The notes: generated from the letters alone by a model not told the origin. 64,000 nt of DNA from an uncultured Bacteroidales bacterium (GCA_902800715.1 CADCFN010000002.1:1-64000), one strand, 5' to 3'; shown: positions 52,082 through 61,008, counted from the stretch's first letter. Numbers and translations are program-made.

Positions 52082-53458
52082 ATGAAATTCAGTAAAAGAA
52101 AAATCAAGACCTTAGCAGTCTTGTTGCTCCTGTTGGCATTGACAGTTTGGGTTGCAACAAGGTGGCACGTGTGGTTCTATAATCCCGAGGAAGTGGCTGT
52201 TGCGCCTCTCCATACGCCAGGACATGTCCTGCTTACCTTTGGTGACGAGGACGAGATGTCTCGCAACGTCAGTTGGCAGTGTGATACTGTGCTGCAGCCT
52301 TCTTCTTTGGAATTGGTGTGCCTTGAGGACAGCGATACTGCTCGCATCGAGGCTCAGGGTGAGGTGTTTGCCTCGCGCAAGGGCAAGGCTGCCTATTATG
52401 TGGCTCGTCTGCGCCAGTTGAAACCCGATAGGCATTACCGTTATCGCGCTGTTACGGGCGAAACACCATCCCCGTGGTTTGACTTCTGCACTTATGCTCC
52501 AAACCGCGACCGTTTCTCGTTTCTCTTTGTTGGCGATGTGCAAGATACCATAGGCGGTATTGCCAACCGATTGCTGATGGAGGCATGGGCACATCATCCC
52601 GAGGTAGAGTTCCTCGTGTGCGGCGGCGACTTGACCGAGCGCCCCGCCAACCAGTATTGGGCCGAGACCTTCCGTGATCTTGACAGCATCGGCCAGTCGA
52701 TTCCGATTCTCAATGTCACGGGCAACCACGATTATTTCAAGGGTGTTCCCCGTCGCTTGGAACGCCGTTTTCCGCTTGTTTTCTCCTATTTCCTGGACTC
52801 AAAGGTGGACGACAACATGGTCTATACCTTGAACTATGGTGATGTGCAGTTTTTTGTGCTCGACAGCAACCGTGAGTTTTTCTACTTGTGGACACAGCGC
52901 CAGTGGCTGAAAACGCAACTTGAACAAAGCAAAGCGAAATGGAAGATACTTGTCCTGCATCATCCGCTCTATTCCATCAAGAAAAAGAACAATAACCTGA
53001 TTCAGCGCTGGATGTTTGACGACCTGGTGCATCAGTATGGTGTCGACCTCGTTTTGCAGGGCCACGAACATGCCTATGCCCGCATGATAGGAGGCTTCTA
53101 TAAGAACGGTGCTCCGGCCGTGCCTGTTTACACCGTAAGCCATTGTTCTCCCAAGAATTATCGCATCCATTTTGACGACCGCTTTGACAAGTTCGGCATC
53201 TCCAGCCGCTATTACCAGACGGTGAGCACCAGTGGCGATACCTTGGCGATGGCGACATACGATGCCAACACCCATGCGCTCTACGACTCGCTGATTGTTG
53301 TCGTCTCGCCTGTGAATGCGCATCTCGTGACCGACCTGGGCAAGGATATTCCCGAATATATGGAATACACTCCCGATCCTAACAACAAAAAGGACCAGAA
53401 ATTCGCCAACCGCATCCAGGAATATATCAACCGCCACCCCGAGAGGATGAAGCGGTAA
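52082..53458 (+). CDS. Membrane-anchored metallophosphoesterase with purple-acid-phosphatase-like N-domain
   Basis: 458 residues: an N-terminal membrane anchor or signal (TLAVLLLLLALTVWVATRWHV), a beta-sandwich domain of the purple acid phosphatase N-terminal type (about 45-140), and a calcineurin-like phosphoesterase domain with GDVQDT, GGDLTERP, NVTGNHDY, HHPLYS and GHEHAYAR (all five metal-ligand blocks). It acts on phosphate esters outside the cytoplasm. ATG 52082 is chosen because the frame upstream contains the promoter. Monocistronic. Confidence 0.88.
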   Translation: MKFSKRKIKTLAVLLLLLALTVWVATRWHVWFYNPEEVAVAPLHTPGHVLLTFGDEDEMSRNVSWQCDTVLQPSSLELVCLEDSDTARIEAQGEVFASRKGKAAYYVARLRQLKPDRHYRYRAVTGETPSPWFDFCTYAPNRDRFSFLFVGDVQDTIGGIANRLLMEAWAHHPEVEFLVCGGDLTERPANQYWAETFRDLDSIGQSIPILNVTGNHDYFKGVPRRLERRFPLVFSYFLDSKVDDNMVYTLNYGDVQFFVLDSNREFFYLWTQRQWLKTQLEQSKAKWKILVLHHPLYSIKKKNNNLIQRWMFDDLVHQYGVDLVLQGHEHAYARMIGGFYKNGAPAVPVYTVSHCSPKNYRIHFDDRFDKFGISSRYYQTVSTSGDTLAMATYDANTHALYDSLIVVVSPVNAHLVTDLGKDIPEYMEYTPDPNNKKDQKFANRIQEYINRHPERMKR

Positions 53459-53468
53459 TCATAAAAAA

Positions 53469-53496
53469 CTGAAAACTGTCAACCGAAAACTGACAA
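53469..53496 (+). repeat. Heptamer array upstream of the prfA promoter
   Basis: Four 7-bp units CTGAAAA, CTGTCAA, CCGAAAA, CTGACAA on the plus strand, ending eight bases before the -7 box. These are the same units as at lpxA and lie in the same orientation relative to the gene. Confidence 0.78.
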
Positions 53497-53504
53497 CTTT
53501 ATAC

Positions 53505-53512
53505 TACCTTTG
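53505..53512 (+). promoter_or_regulatory. prfA -7 box
   Basis: TACCTTTG, 21 bases before the prfA ATG. The -33 position falls inside the heptamer array and no TTG is present on the plus strand there. Confidence 0.65.
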
Positions 53513-53533
53513 TGCCTAGAATTGAACGATATT

Positions 53534-54643
53534 ATGGCAGAAAACACTTTATTGCAACGCTTGGATGGTCTCGATGCCCGATTTGAAGAAATCGGCACAC
53601 TCATTACAGACCCCAATGTCATTGCCGACCAGAAACGATATGTCAAGTTGACCAAGGAATATAAGAGCCTTGAAACACTACTCAATGCCACCCACCGTTA
53701 CCGTAAGATGTTGGAGGATATTGAGCAGGCAAAGGCCGTGCTAGACGCCGAGACCGATGAGGACTTGAGGGCTATGGCGCGCGAGGAGATTGACGCCAAT
53801 CAGGCCGCTATCCCCAAATTGGAGGAAGAAATCAAGCTCCTGCTCATCCCCGAGGATCCCGAGGACAGCAAGAATGTCGTGCTCGAGATTCGTGGCGGCA
53901 CGGGTGGCGACGAGGCTGCCTTGTTTGCTGGAGACCTGGCACGCATGTATACCCGCTATTGTGAGACCAAGGGTTGGAACGTGCAGATGTCGAGTTGCAG
54001 CGAGGGTGCCGTTGGCGGCTTCAAGGAAGTGGTATTCAGTATCACTGGCGATAACGCCTATGGCACTTTGAAATATGAATCGGGTGTTCACCGCGTGCAG
54101 CGTGTGCCCGTCACCGAGACTCAGGGCCGTGTACATACCAGTGCTGCCAGTGTGGCAGTGCTGCCCGAAGCCGAGCCGTTTGACGTGCACATCAACGAGG
54201 GTGAAATCAAGTGGGACACCTTCCGTAGTGGCGGCGCAGGTGGACAGAATGTGAACAAGGTGAACAGTGGTGTTCGTCTGCGTTACATGTGGACCAATCC
54301 CAACACGGGTGAGCAGCAGGAAATCCTCATCGAGTGTACCGAGACCCGTGACCAACCCAAGAACAAAGAGAGGGCTTTGGCACGCCTGCGCACCTTCATC
54401 TATGACCATGAGCACCAGAAGTATATGGATGATATTGCCTCGCGCCGCAAGACTCTGGTTTCCACTGGTGACCGCTCGGCTAAAATCCGCACCTACAACT
54501 ATCCGCAGGGACGCATCACCGACCATCGCATCGGTTATACCATCTACAACCTGCCGGCTTTTATGGACGGTGATATCCAGGACTGCATCGACCACCTGAT
54601 TGTTGCCGAGAATGCCGAGAAACTTAAAGAAGCCGAGTTGTAG
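53534..54643 (+). CDS. prfA: Peptide chain release factor 1
   Basis: Releases completed peptides at UAA and UAG. 369 residues with the catalytic GGQ loop (SGGAGGQNVNKVNSGVRL, about 229-246), and the RF1-type segment VTETQGRVHTSAASVAVLPE, which supports RF1 rather than RF2. Domain 1 is the helical coiled-coil region at the N-terminus. ATG 53534 begins the conserved helix. First gene of a run of eight co-oriented genes with short gaps. Confidence 0.95.
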   Translation: MAENTLLQRLDGLDARFEEIGTLITDPNVIADQKRYVKLTKEYKSLETLLNATHRYRKMLEDIEQAKAVLDAETDEDLRAMAREEIDANQAAIPKLEEEIKLLLIPEDPEDSKNVVLEIRGGTGGDEAALFAGDLARMYTRYCETKGWNVQMSSCSEGAVGGFKEVVFSITGDNAYGTLKYESGVHRVQRVPVTETQGRVHTSAASVAVLPEAEPFDVHINEGEIKWDTFRSGGAGGQNVNKVNSGVRLRYMWTNPNTGEQQEILIECTETRDQPKNKERALARLRTFIYDHEHQKYMDDIASRRKTLVSTGDRSAKIRTYNYPQGRITDHRIGYTIYNLPAFMDGDIQDCIDHLIVAENAEKLKEAEL

Positions 54644-54695
54644 ATAAACTTTCTTGGCTTTTTTGAGTCATAAGAATGAATCTCTGCATTGGGAA

Positions 54696-55475
54696 ATGAA
54701 ACGAGTAGTGATCATAGGATCGGGAAACGTGGCAACCAGTCTGGCTCATGGATTGGCATCGTGTTGTGACGTGGCTCAAATATATAGCCGCCAACTTGCT
54801 CATGCCCAGGCATTAGCCGATGCAATTGGTTGTAAAAACGCTACCAATGATTTGCAGTCATTGGTGCCTGATGCCGATGCCTATATCATCGCGGTGCGTG
54901 ACGATGCCATTGCCGATGTCGTTCGTGCTACGGCTGATAACGGCGCCCTATGGGTACACACTTCGGGCAGCAAACCGATGGACTTATTCGAGGGACACCG
55001 TTCTCGCTATGGCGTTCTCTATCCCATGCAGTCGTTCTCCCGTCAGATGGTAGTTCCCCTCGACGATGTTCATTTTTTCATTGAGGCCCGTAATGACGAT
55101 GTCTTGGAAAATGTGCGCGAATTGGGCGAATTGCTCTCACGTCATGTGGTAGAGGCAGATAGCGAACAGCGCCGTCAGCTGCATGTCGCAGCTGTCTTTT
55201 CCTGCAACTTCGCTAACCACATGTGGACTCTAGCCGACGAGGTGCTGACCAGTGCCGGCTTGCCCTTTGACGCAATGAAGCCGCTCATCCGCACAACAGT
55301 CGAAAAACTTGAGCACTTGAAACCCGCTCAATCCCAGACCGGGCCGGCTGTTCGTCACGACACACAGGTCATTGACAGCCACTTGGCGATGCTCGATGAT
55401 GACAAACGCGATATCTACCGCTTGATTTCAGATTCCATTATGAACCGTAATCCGATTGATGACAATGCTCAATAA
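54696..55475 (+). CDS. DUF2520 Rossmann-fold NAD(P)-binding protein
   Basis: 259 residues. An N-terminal Rossmann fold (VVIIGSGNVATSLAHGL, 4-20) and a DUF2520 C-terminal helical domain (FSCNFANHMWTLADEVL, about 166-182; then PLIRTTVEKL). The family resembles short F420/ketopantoate-type reductases; substrate unknown. The start is taken at ATG 54696 rather than an upstream in-frame TTG because the Rossmann strand begins there. It ends 11 bases inside the maf gene. Confidence 0.85.
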   Translation: MKRVVIIGSGNVATSLAHGLASCCDVAQIYSRQLAHAQALADAIGCKNATNDLQSLVPDADAYIIAVRDDAIADVVRATADNGALWVHTSGSKPMDLFEGHRSRYGVLYPMQSFSRQMVVPLDDVHFFIEARNDDVLENVRELGELLSRHVVEADSEQRRQLHVAAVFSCNFANHMWTLADEVLTSAGLPFDAMKPLIRTTVEKLEHLKPAQSQTGPAVRHDTQVIDSHLAMLDDDKRDIYRLISDSIMNRNPIDDNAQ

Positions 55476-56040
55476 TCTGGAAAAATATGATGTAGTACTG
55501 GGCAGCAACTCGCCTCGTCGTCGCGAGCTGCTCAATGACATGGGCGTGACATTCCGTGTCGAGACCGTCAAGGGCATCGACGAGACCTATCCTGCCAGTC
55601 TGCCCATTGAGGAAATACCTGTCTATCTAGCCCGAGTCAAGGCCGAGGGACATCCACTCAAAGACAATGAACTGCTGATTACCGCCGATACCGTTGTGGT
55701 GCTCGATGAAACCGTCCTCGGCAAGCCTGAAGGCGAAGCTGATGCACACCGCATGCTACGAGCCCTTTCGGGACGTGCCCATCGCGTTATCAGTGGCGTG
55801 TGTGTCACCACAGTTGGCCGAAGCGAGTCTTTTGCTGACACAAGCATTGTCCATTTTGCCGACCTCACCGACGATGAGATAGCCTACTACATCAAGCATT
55901 ACCGCCCGCTCGACAAAGCCGGAGCATACGGTATCCAGGAATGGATTGGCAACATCGGCATCTCGGGTATCAATGGAGATTTCTATAACGTGATGGGCCT
56001 GCCCACACGCAAACTCTATCAATTACTCAAAACATTTTAA
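55465..56040 (+). CDS. Maf-family nucleoside triphosphate pyrophosphatase
   Basis: 191 residues, cytoplasmic. Family motifs SNSPRRRELL (15-24), ADTVV with the catalytic Asp (about 76-80), GKPEGEADAHRML, SGRAHRVISGVC and KAGAYGIQEW (about 150-159). It removes modified or non-canonical nucleotides (dTTP/UTP or 7-methyl-GTP subtypes). Starts could be ATG 55459 or 55465; both overlap the end of the preceding gene, so translation is coupled. Confidence 0.93.
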   Translation: MLNNLEKYDVVLGSNSPRRRELLNDMGVTFRVETVKGIDETYPASLPIEEIPVYLARVKAEGHPLKDNELLITADTVVVLDETVLGKPEGEADAHRMLRALSGRAHRVISGVCVTTVGRSESFADTSIVHFADLTDDEIAYYIKHYRPLDKAGAYGIQEWIGNIGISGINGDFYNVMGLPTRKLYQLLKTF

Positions 56041-56050
56041 TGATATTGAT

Positions 56051-56707
56051 ATGAAAACCAGTTTAAGATATTTTCTGATGATGGTGGTCTTGGCGACATC
56101 TTGCTCGTTACATGCTGCTACCAAAACACATACTAGGAATGACACGGTCTTCTTCTATAAGTCATGGCAGCAGGTGTTTGATTTGACTCCTGAAGTTTTC
56201 TTGGTAAACCCTTATATTGAAGCCGAAACGCCGTTCTCAATAAGAATCCTAACTGATGACGACAAGGCTGTTGATGTGCTTCAAAAGAGTGGCTTTATCG
56301 CTGTATCCTATGACGGGCTTTGGTATGCCAACAGTAGTTATCTCAAAAGTGAGTTTGAGTGCGATGCCTATTCATTTGAAAATTTAGTGCCATTATACTA
56401 TAACGAAAAAGTAGCATATATTACTAGTCTTGGTGACCCGAGCATTAAGGAGATACTCTTCGCCCATGACGATGAAATCACTTTTCCCATTGATTATTAC
56501 TATATTGATTTCAAAAACAATCGTGTGAGAAAAGTGACTTACCGTTACTTGAGCGAGTTGCTGGAGGATTACCACGACTTGCAAATGCGATTTGAGGGCA
56601 TGAAGGATTATAAGAAACGCTATATGGTCGAAGAATTTTTCTTCAATTATATCGAGCGCGCTACCGATGACGTCTTGCGGCCCTATATTCTTGACCTCGT
56701 GGAATGA
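56051..56707 (+). CDS. Exported protein of unknown function (paralog of the next gene)
   Basis: 218 residues with a signal peptide (LMMVVLATSCSLHA; a Cys within it may make it a lipoprotein). The mature part is acidic and Tyr/Phe-rich with no motif I recognise. It shares a frame with the next gene: VFFYKSWQQVFDL, SSYLKSEFECDA, VPLYYNEKVAY, YYIDFKNNRVRKVT, LEDYHDLQMRFEGMKDY and RPYILDLVE. It is 10 bases after maf and therefore probably in the same transcript as the ABC importer. Confidence 0.7.
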   Translation: MKTSLRYFLMMVVLATSCSLHAATKTHTRNDTVFFYKSWQQVFDLTPEVFLVNPYIEAETPFSIRILTDDDKAVDVLQKSGFIAVSYDGLWYANSSYLKSEFECDAYSFENLVPLYYNEKVAYITSLGDPSIKEILFAHDDEITFPIDYYYIDFKNNRVRKVTYRYLSELLEDYHDLQMRFEGMKDYKKRYMVEEFFFNYIERATDDVLRPYILDLVE

Positions 56708-56758
56708 AATTCACCAAAGAATGTCCTTTTTATTGAATTGCTTAAATCTTGATGAATC

Positions 56759-57397
56759 ATGAAGTGGTGGATACAACATATAGTGGCATTTGTCTTAGCT
56801 ATGGTCTCGTTTCAGGCGATGGCTTTTGACGAGTGCGTCACTTATTTTGATAATGTCTATTTCTATGACTCGTGGTCACAGATTTTTGAGCTGAATCCTG
56901 CTGATACAGTCAAGAGACCTATTATTACTAACGAGTCGCCTTATGAAACGACATTTGCTACTAAAGATGAGAAGCAAAAACTCGTATATATCAAGGATCA
57001 CCTTGCTGCCTCATTGAATGACAGCATCTGGGTTATCAATAGCAAGTATCTGCAGCGTGAATTCAAGGGTGATGCCAAGATGCTTAAGAGTTTTGTGCCG
57101 CTTTATTTCAACGAAAAGTTAGCTTATGTCTTATATTCCTATCCTTGGGAAGCCGAGTACAAGGTATTCTATTTCTATATTGATTTTAAGAAGCGCAAGG
57201 TGAGCAAGGTGACGTCTAAGGTTCTCATGGAACTGCTTGCTGACTATCCCGACTTGCTCAAGCGTTATGAGAGTATGAGGGATTACAAGTCTCCTATGAT
57301 AATAGAGGATTATTTCATTGAGTATGTAAAACGGGTGACAAATGATGAGATGAGGCCATACATATTGGACCTTGTTGAAGGAGAATCGCCCCGTTAA
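56759..57397 (+). CDS. Exported protein of unknown function (paralog of the previous gene)
   Basis: 212 residues with a signal peptide (HIVAFVLAMVSFQAMA). Aligns along its length with the preceding protein (VYFYDSWSQIFEL, SKYLQREFKGDA, VPLYFNEKLAY, FYIDFKKRKVSKVT, LADYPDLLKRYESMRDY, RPYILDLVE), by eye about 40 percent identical. It lies 18 bases before the substrate-binding protein of an ABC importer, so a role in uptake or in the envelope is possible but unproven. Confidence 0.7.
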   Translation: MKWWIQHIVAFVLAMVSFQAMAFDECVTYFDNVYFYDSWSQIFELNPADTVKRPIITNESPYETTFATKDEKQKLVYIKDHLAASLNDSIWVINSKYLQREFKGDAKMLKSFVPLYFNEKLAYVLYSYPWEAEYKVFYFYIDFKKRKVSKVTSKVLMELLADYPDLLKRYESMRDYKSPMIIEDYFIEYVKRVTNDEMRPYILDLVEGESPR

Positions 57398-57415
57398 CCT
57401 ATTGACCGTTTCATC

Positions 57416-58540
57416 ATGGTAATCAAACGATATCATTTCACATTACTTTTCGCTATATGCCTGTTACTGACCTCTTGCTTCAGGAGCGGTCATGGTGCTG
57501 GCAATCAGCTTGATTTACAGGATTCGGTAATTACCGCCGCCAAATTGTTATCCATACAGCGCACTCCGGATTATACCTTGGTAACAGTTGGGGACCCGTG
57601 GAAGGGTGGGGTATTACATCGCTATGTGCTGGTGCCCCGTGAGTCAGAACTGCCCAAAGATTTACCTGAAGGTACTATAGTGCGTACACCCATCAGCAAT
57701 GCACTGGTTTATTCCTCGGTGCACACTAGCCTGCTGGATGAACTGGGAGCAATCGATGCTGTGCGCGGTGTTGTGGATAAGCAGTATTTCACCGATTCGG
57801 TGATTACGACAGGAGTGGCTGCTGGCAAGATTGCTGATTGCGGCAATTCGATGAATCCCACTGTTGAGAAAGTCATTGAGATGCAGCCCGATGCCATTTT
57901 GTTGTCACCTTATCAGGATGCCAGCTATGGCCAGATTGCCAGTTTGGATATTCCTATTATCGAGTGTGCTGACTATTTGGAATATGACCCGTTGGGCCGT
58001 GCCGAGTGGGTGAAGTTTTATGGCGAATTAGTCGGCAAACGTGACGAGGCCGACAGCCTCTACAGCGCTGTCGTCAAGGCATATAACGACATGAAGGAAA
58101 AGGCGGCTGCAGCCAGCAACCGTCCTACTGTGGTGACCGAGATGGTCATTAGCGGGGTGTGGAATGTTCCTGGTGGCAAGAGCTATATGGCGCGCATTCT
58201 GGCTGATGCCGGCGGCAATTATTGCTGGGCAGATGACAAGAATACAGGGTCGCTGGCGTTGGATTTCAACCAGGTGCTTGCTGTTGCTCAGAATGCCGAT
58301 TTTTGGTTCATCAAGTGGACCAATATCAATTCACTCAAGGATTTGCAGGGCGCTTATGACTTGAACAAAGAGATGGCTGCGTTCCAGAACAAGCGTGTCT
58401 ATGTGTGTGACACCGACAAAACACACTTTTTTGACCGCATCCCGTTCCATCCCGAAGTGTTGTTGCGCGAGTTCGCAGCAATCATGCACCCTGAACTGTT
58501 TTCCGATATAGAGCCTCAGATGTATCACCATATAGAATAA
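57416..58540 (+). CDS. ABC importer substrate-binding lipoprotein (BtuF/FecB-like)
   Basis: 374 residues with a lipoprotein signal (LLFAICLLLTSC, Cys22). The periplasmic-binding fold of cluster type III is marked by IDAVRGVVDK, PTVEKVIEMQPDAILLSPY, and GGKSYMARILADAGGNYCW. The ligand may be a siderophore, heme or cobalamin; it cannot be chosen from sequence. It is followed 10 bases later by the permease and then the ATPase, a complete importer. There is no cobalamin riboswitch: the gap before it is only 18 bases. Confidence 0.88.
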   Translation: MVIKRYHFTLLFAICLLLTSCFRSGHGAGNQLDLQDSVITAAKLLSIQRTPDYTLVTVGDPWKGGVLHRYVLVPRESELPKDLPEGTIVRTPISNALVYSSVHTSLLDELGAIDAVRGVVDKQYFTDSVITTGVAAGKIADCGNSMNPTVEKVIEMQPDAILLSPYQDASYGQIASLDIPIIECADYLEYDPLGRAEWVKFYGELVGKRDEADSLYSAVVKAYNDMKEKAAAASNRPTVVTEMVISGVWNVPGGKSYMARILADAGGNYCWADDKNTGSLALDFNQVLAVAQNADFWFIKWTNINSLKDLQGAYDLNKEMAAFQNKRVYVCDTDKTHFFDRIPFHPEVLLREFAAIMHPELFSDIEPQMYHHIE

Positions 58541-58550
58541 AGATTTGATA

Positions 58551-59585
58551 ATGAACCATTGCCGCTATGTCATAACTGTGATTGCACTGACGTTGGTGCT
58601 GGTGCTGCTCGCACTGGCCTGTCTTGCCTTCGGCTCAGTGGACATCCCTGTGGACAGGATTGTTGACATCCTCTCGGGAAAGGGTAGTGGCAACAAGGCG
58701 TGGGATATCATCATACTGCAGTCCCGCATCCCCATGATTGCGACAGCTGCATTGGCTGGAGCGGCACTTTCTATCTCGGGTCTGCTGTTGCAGACGACTT
58801 TTAACAACCCGCTGGCAGGCCCCTCTATCTTGGGCGTCTCATCGGGTGCAGGGCTTGGTGTCGCCATTGTTATTCTGGCTTTGGGTGGTTCGCTGGGCGG
58901 ACTGCTGGGCGAGAATATGGGCAGCTATATGGCTATCCTTGTGGGGGCTTTGTTGGGTGCAGGTGCGGTGCTGGTGGTCCTCATCGCTTTCTCGGCGATT
59001 GTGCGCAGCAATACGATGCTGCTCATTATCGGTATCCTTGTGAGCTACCTCACATCGAGCGTCGTTCAGTTACTCAATTCGGTGGCGACCGAGGAAGGCG
59101 TTCACAACTATGTGGCTTGGGGGTTTGGCAATTTCTCGGGCGTGAGTGTGGCGCAGATGCCGGTCTTTGCGGGTATCATTGTTTTGGCTCTAATCGCTTC
59201 TGCGCTGATGGTCAAGCCGTTGAATGCCATGCTGCTGGGCTCACGTTATGCCCGCAACTTGGGCGTAAACGTGACGCGCTCGCGCAATGTTCTTTTGCTC
59301 ATTACCGGTGTGCTCACGGCAGTAGTTACCGCGTTTTGCGGTCCCATCGGCTTTATTGGACTGGCGGTGCCGCACATTGCACGCTTGTCCCTGGGCACGA
59401 GCAACCATAGCCGTTTGATACCTGCTACCATCCTTGCTGGAGCCGATATTGCTCTGCTGTGTGCTTTAGTAAGTGTGAACAATCCACATGGCATTATTCC
59501 CATCAATGCCATCACGCCCATCATTGGCGTGCCCATCATTCTCTATATTATTTTGAACCGTCGTCGTATCCAATATTTTAACTGA
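58551..59585 (+). CDS. FecCD/BtuC-family ABC importer permease
   Basis: 344 residues with about ten membrane helices. Family signatures are RIPMIATAALAGAALSISGLLLQTTFNNPLAGPSILGVSSGAG in the first third (read in pieces), the coupling-helix region ARNLGVNVTRSRN and the CGPIGFIGLAVPHIAR motif near the end. It forms the channel dimer of the importer. ATG 58551 is used over an upstream TTG two codons away. Its stop overlaps the ATPase start (TGATG). Confidence 0.93.
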   Translation: MNHCRYVITVIALTLVLVLLALACLAFGSVDIPVDRIVDILSGKGSGNKAWDIIILQSRIPMIATAALAGAALSISGLLLQTTFNNPLAGPSILGVSSGAGLGVAIVILALGGSLGGLLGENMGSYMAILVGALLGAGAVLVVLIAFSAIVRSNTMLLIIGILVSYLTSSVVQLLNSVATEEGVHNYVAWGFGNFSGVSVAQMPVFAGIIVLALIASALMVKPLNAMLLGSRYARNLGVNVTRSRNVLLLITGVLTAVVTAFCGPIGFIGLAVPHIARLSLGTSNHSRLIPATILAGADIALLCALVSVNNPHGIIPINAITPIIGVPIILYIILNRRRIQYFN

Positions 59586-60370
59586 TGAAAAACGAGAACA
59601 CTATATTTTCTACACATGACCTTGCGGTGGGCTATCGCAATGGCAGTGAGCAGGTGATTTTGCTTGAGGGTTTGAATCTGGCCCTTGAAAGAGGAAAACT
59701 TGTGGCTTTGCTTGGTCAGAATGGTGCAGGAAAATCAACGCTGTTGCGTACGCTCACTTGTGATGCACCCGCTATGGCAGGCCAAATCAAGGTCGATGGC
59801 AAGGACATCTCATCCATGAGTCAGAAAGACCGTTCACGTCTCATAGGCCTAGTTTCCACCGAGCGTATCCAGGCGGGTGCCTTGACTGTGACCGAACTGG
59901 TGGGTTTGGGACGCCAGCCCCACACCGGCTTCCTGGGTAGAATGGATGAAGACGACCGCAGAATTGTGCGTCAGGCAATGGTTGATGCAGGCATTATCGG
60001 CAAGGCAGATTCCTATGTCGCATCGCTCAGCGATGGTGAACGCCAAAAGGCGATGATCGCCAAAGCCTTGGCACAAGAGACTCCGATTATCATCCTTGAC
60101 GAGCCCACTGCGTTTCTCGATGTGGCTAGCCGCATCGAGACCATGCGACTGCTGCAGACTCTTGCTCATGACCGTGGAAAAGCCGTGTTACTCTCCAGTC
60201 ATGATATCTCCCAGTCACTGCTCCTTGCCGATGAGTTGTGGCTTATTACCACCGACCGCCAGGTGCTCACAGGCACCACCCAGCAGCTTGTCGCCGACGG
60301 GGCTATGGATAGCCTGTTCAATAACCGCGACATTCATTTCAATCCGAATATCCTCGACTACTCTTTTTGA
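59585..60370 (+). CDS. ABC importer ATPase (FecE/BtuD-like)
   Basis: 261 residues: Walker A GQNGAGKSTL (about 44-53), Q-loop region RSRLIGLVSTE, signature LSDGERQK (about 148-155, with D for G), Walker B IIILDEPTAFLD and switch His in SSHDIS. It energises the importer with the permease, to which it is translationally coupled. It closes the prfA-to-importer run; no clear terminator was seen in the 248-base gap after it, which holds a promoter near its end. Confidence 0.94.
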   Translation: MKNENTIFSTHDLAVGYRNGSEQVILLEGLNLALERGKLVALLGQNGAGKSTLLRTLTCDAPAMAGQIKVDGKDISSMSQKDRSRLIGLVSTERIQAGALTVTELVGLGRQPHTGFLGRMDEDDRRIVRQAMVDAGIIGKADSYVASLSDGERQKAMIAKALAQETPIIILDEPTAFLDVASRIETMRLLQTLAHDRGKAVLLSSHDISQSLLLADELWLITTDRQVLTGTTQQLVADGAMDSLFNNRDIHFNPNILDYSF

Positions 60371-60559
60371 TAGGGATTTTCATCGTTTATTTTTGAAGTC
60401 GTCTTTGCGCTTTTAGAGTGTGAATTTTGTAAAAATCGCAAAATTTTCCCAAGTTGAACGGTAAAAAGCCGGACTTGTGGCAAATCGCTCCAATCTCCCT
60501 GTTCGTGGGACTTCCACGACATTTACGCCCCTGTTTCACGGCATTTTATGAGTTGAAAA

Positions 60560-60591
60560 TTTGGTCAGTTCAAATGTTTTTTATACTTTTG
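60560..60591 (+). promoter_or_regulatory. Promoter of the 3D-domain gene
   Basis: TTTG at 60560-60563, a 20-base spacer and TACTTTTG at 60584-60591: the best consensus match in the window. Confidence 0.85.
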
Positions 60592-60618
60592 CAATGACGA
60601 ACCAATTACTAACAACTT

Positions 60619-61008
60619 ATGCTAAGACGATTTTTTTTAGCGCTTGCTGTTGTGATTGCTGTGTCTGCCGTGGGGCAGGATTTTAAACTGCATGCCACCA
60701 AATATCACCCGGGACAGGGTGGTGCTGGATGGGTAACAGCAAGCGGAGACCGAATCAATTATGATAAGTTGAAAAACTATCAGATTCGATGGGTCGCTCT
60801 CTCGCATGACATGTTCAAGCAACATGGATTCAAAATGGGCGACGTGATTATTGTGGAGAGTGAGTCCACTCCCGCCATCAATGGCGAATGGGTGGTGAAG
60901 GACAAGATGGGTCCGCGTCTGCGCAAACGCATCGATTTCCTCACTCCGCGTGGTGACAAGTACAACTTCCGCAACGGGTCGGTCACCATTCGAAAGAAGA
61001 AACAGTGA
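60619..61008 (+). CDS. Small secreted 3D/RlpA-like double-psi beta-barrel protein
   Basis: 129 residues with a signal peptide (FFLALAVVIAVSAVGQ). The mature part follows the MltA/3D double-psi-barrel pattern: ASGDRINYDK, RWVALSHDMFKQHGFKMGD, and INGEWVVKDKMGPRLRKRIDFL, where the Asp residues correspond to those named in the 3D motif. Such folds cut or bind peptidoglycan when attached to larger enzymes; this one stands alone. Monocistronic, with a strong promoter. Confidence 0.75.
   Translation: MLRRFFLALAVVIAVSAVGQDFKLHATKYHPGQGGAGWVTASGDRINYDKLKNYQIRWVALSHDMFKQHGFKMGDVIIVESESTPAINGEWVVKDKMGPRLRKRIDFLTPRGDKYNFRNGSVTIRKKKQ

Noticed and set aside
57398-57415. Cobalamin riboswitch before the ABC importer
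   Set aside because: The gap is 18 bases and the flanks contain no B12-box-like sequence.
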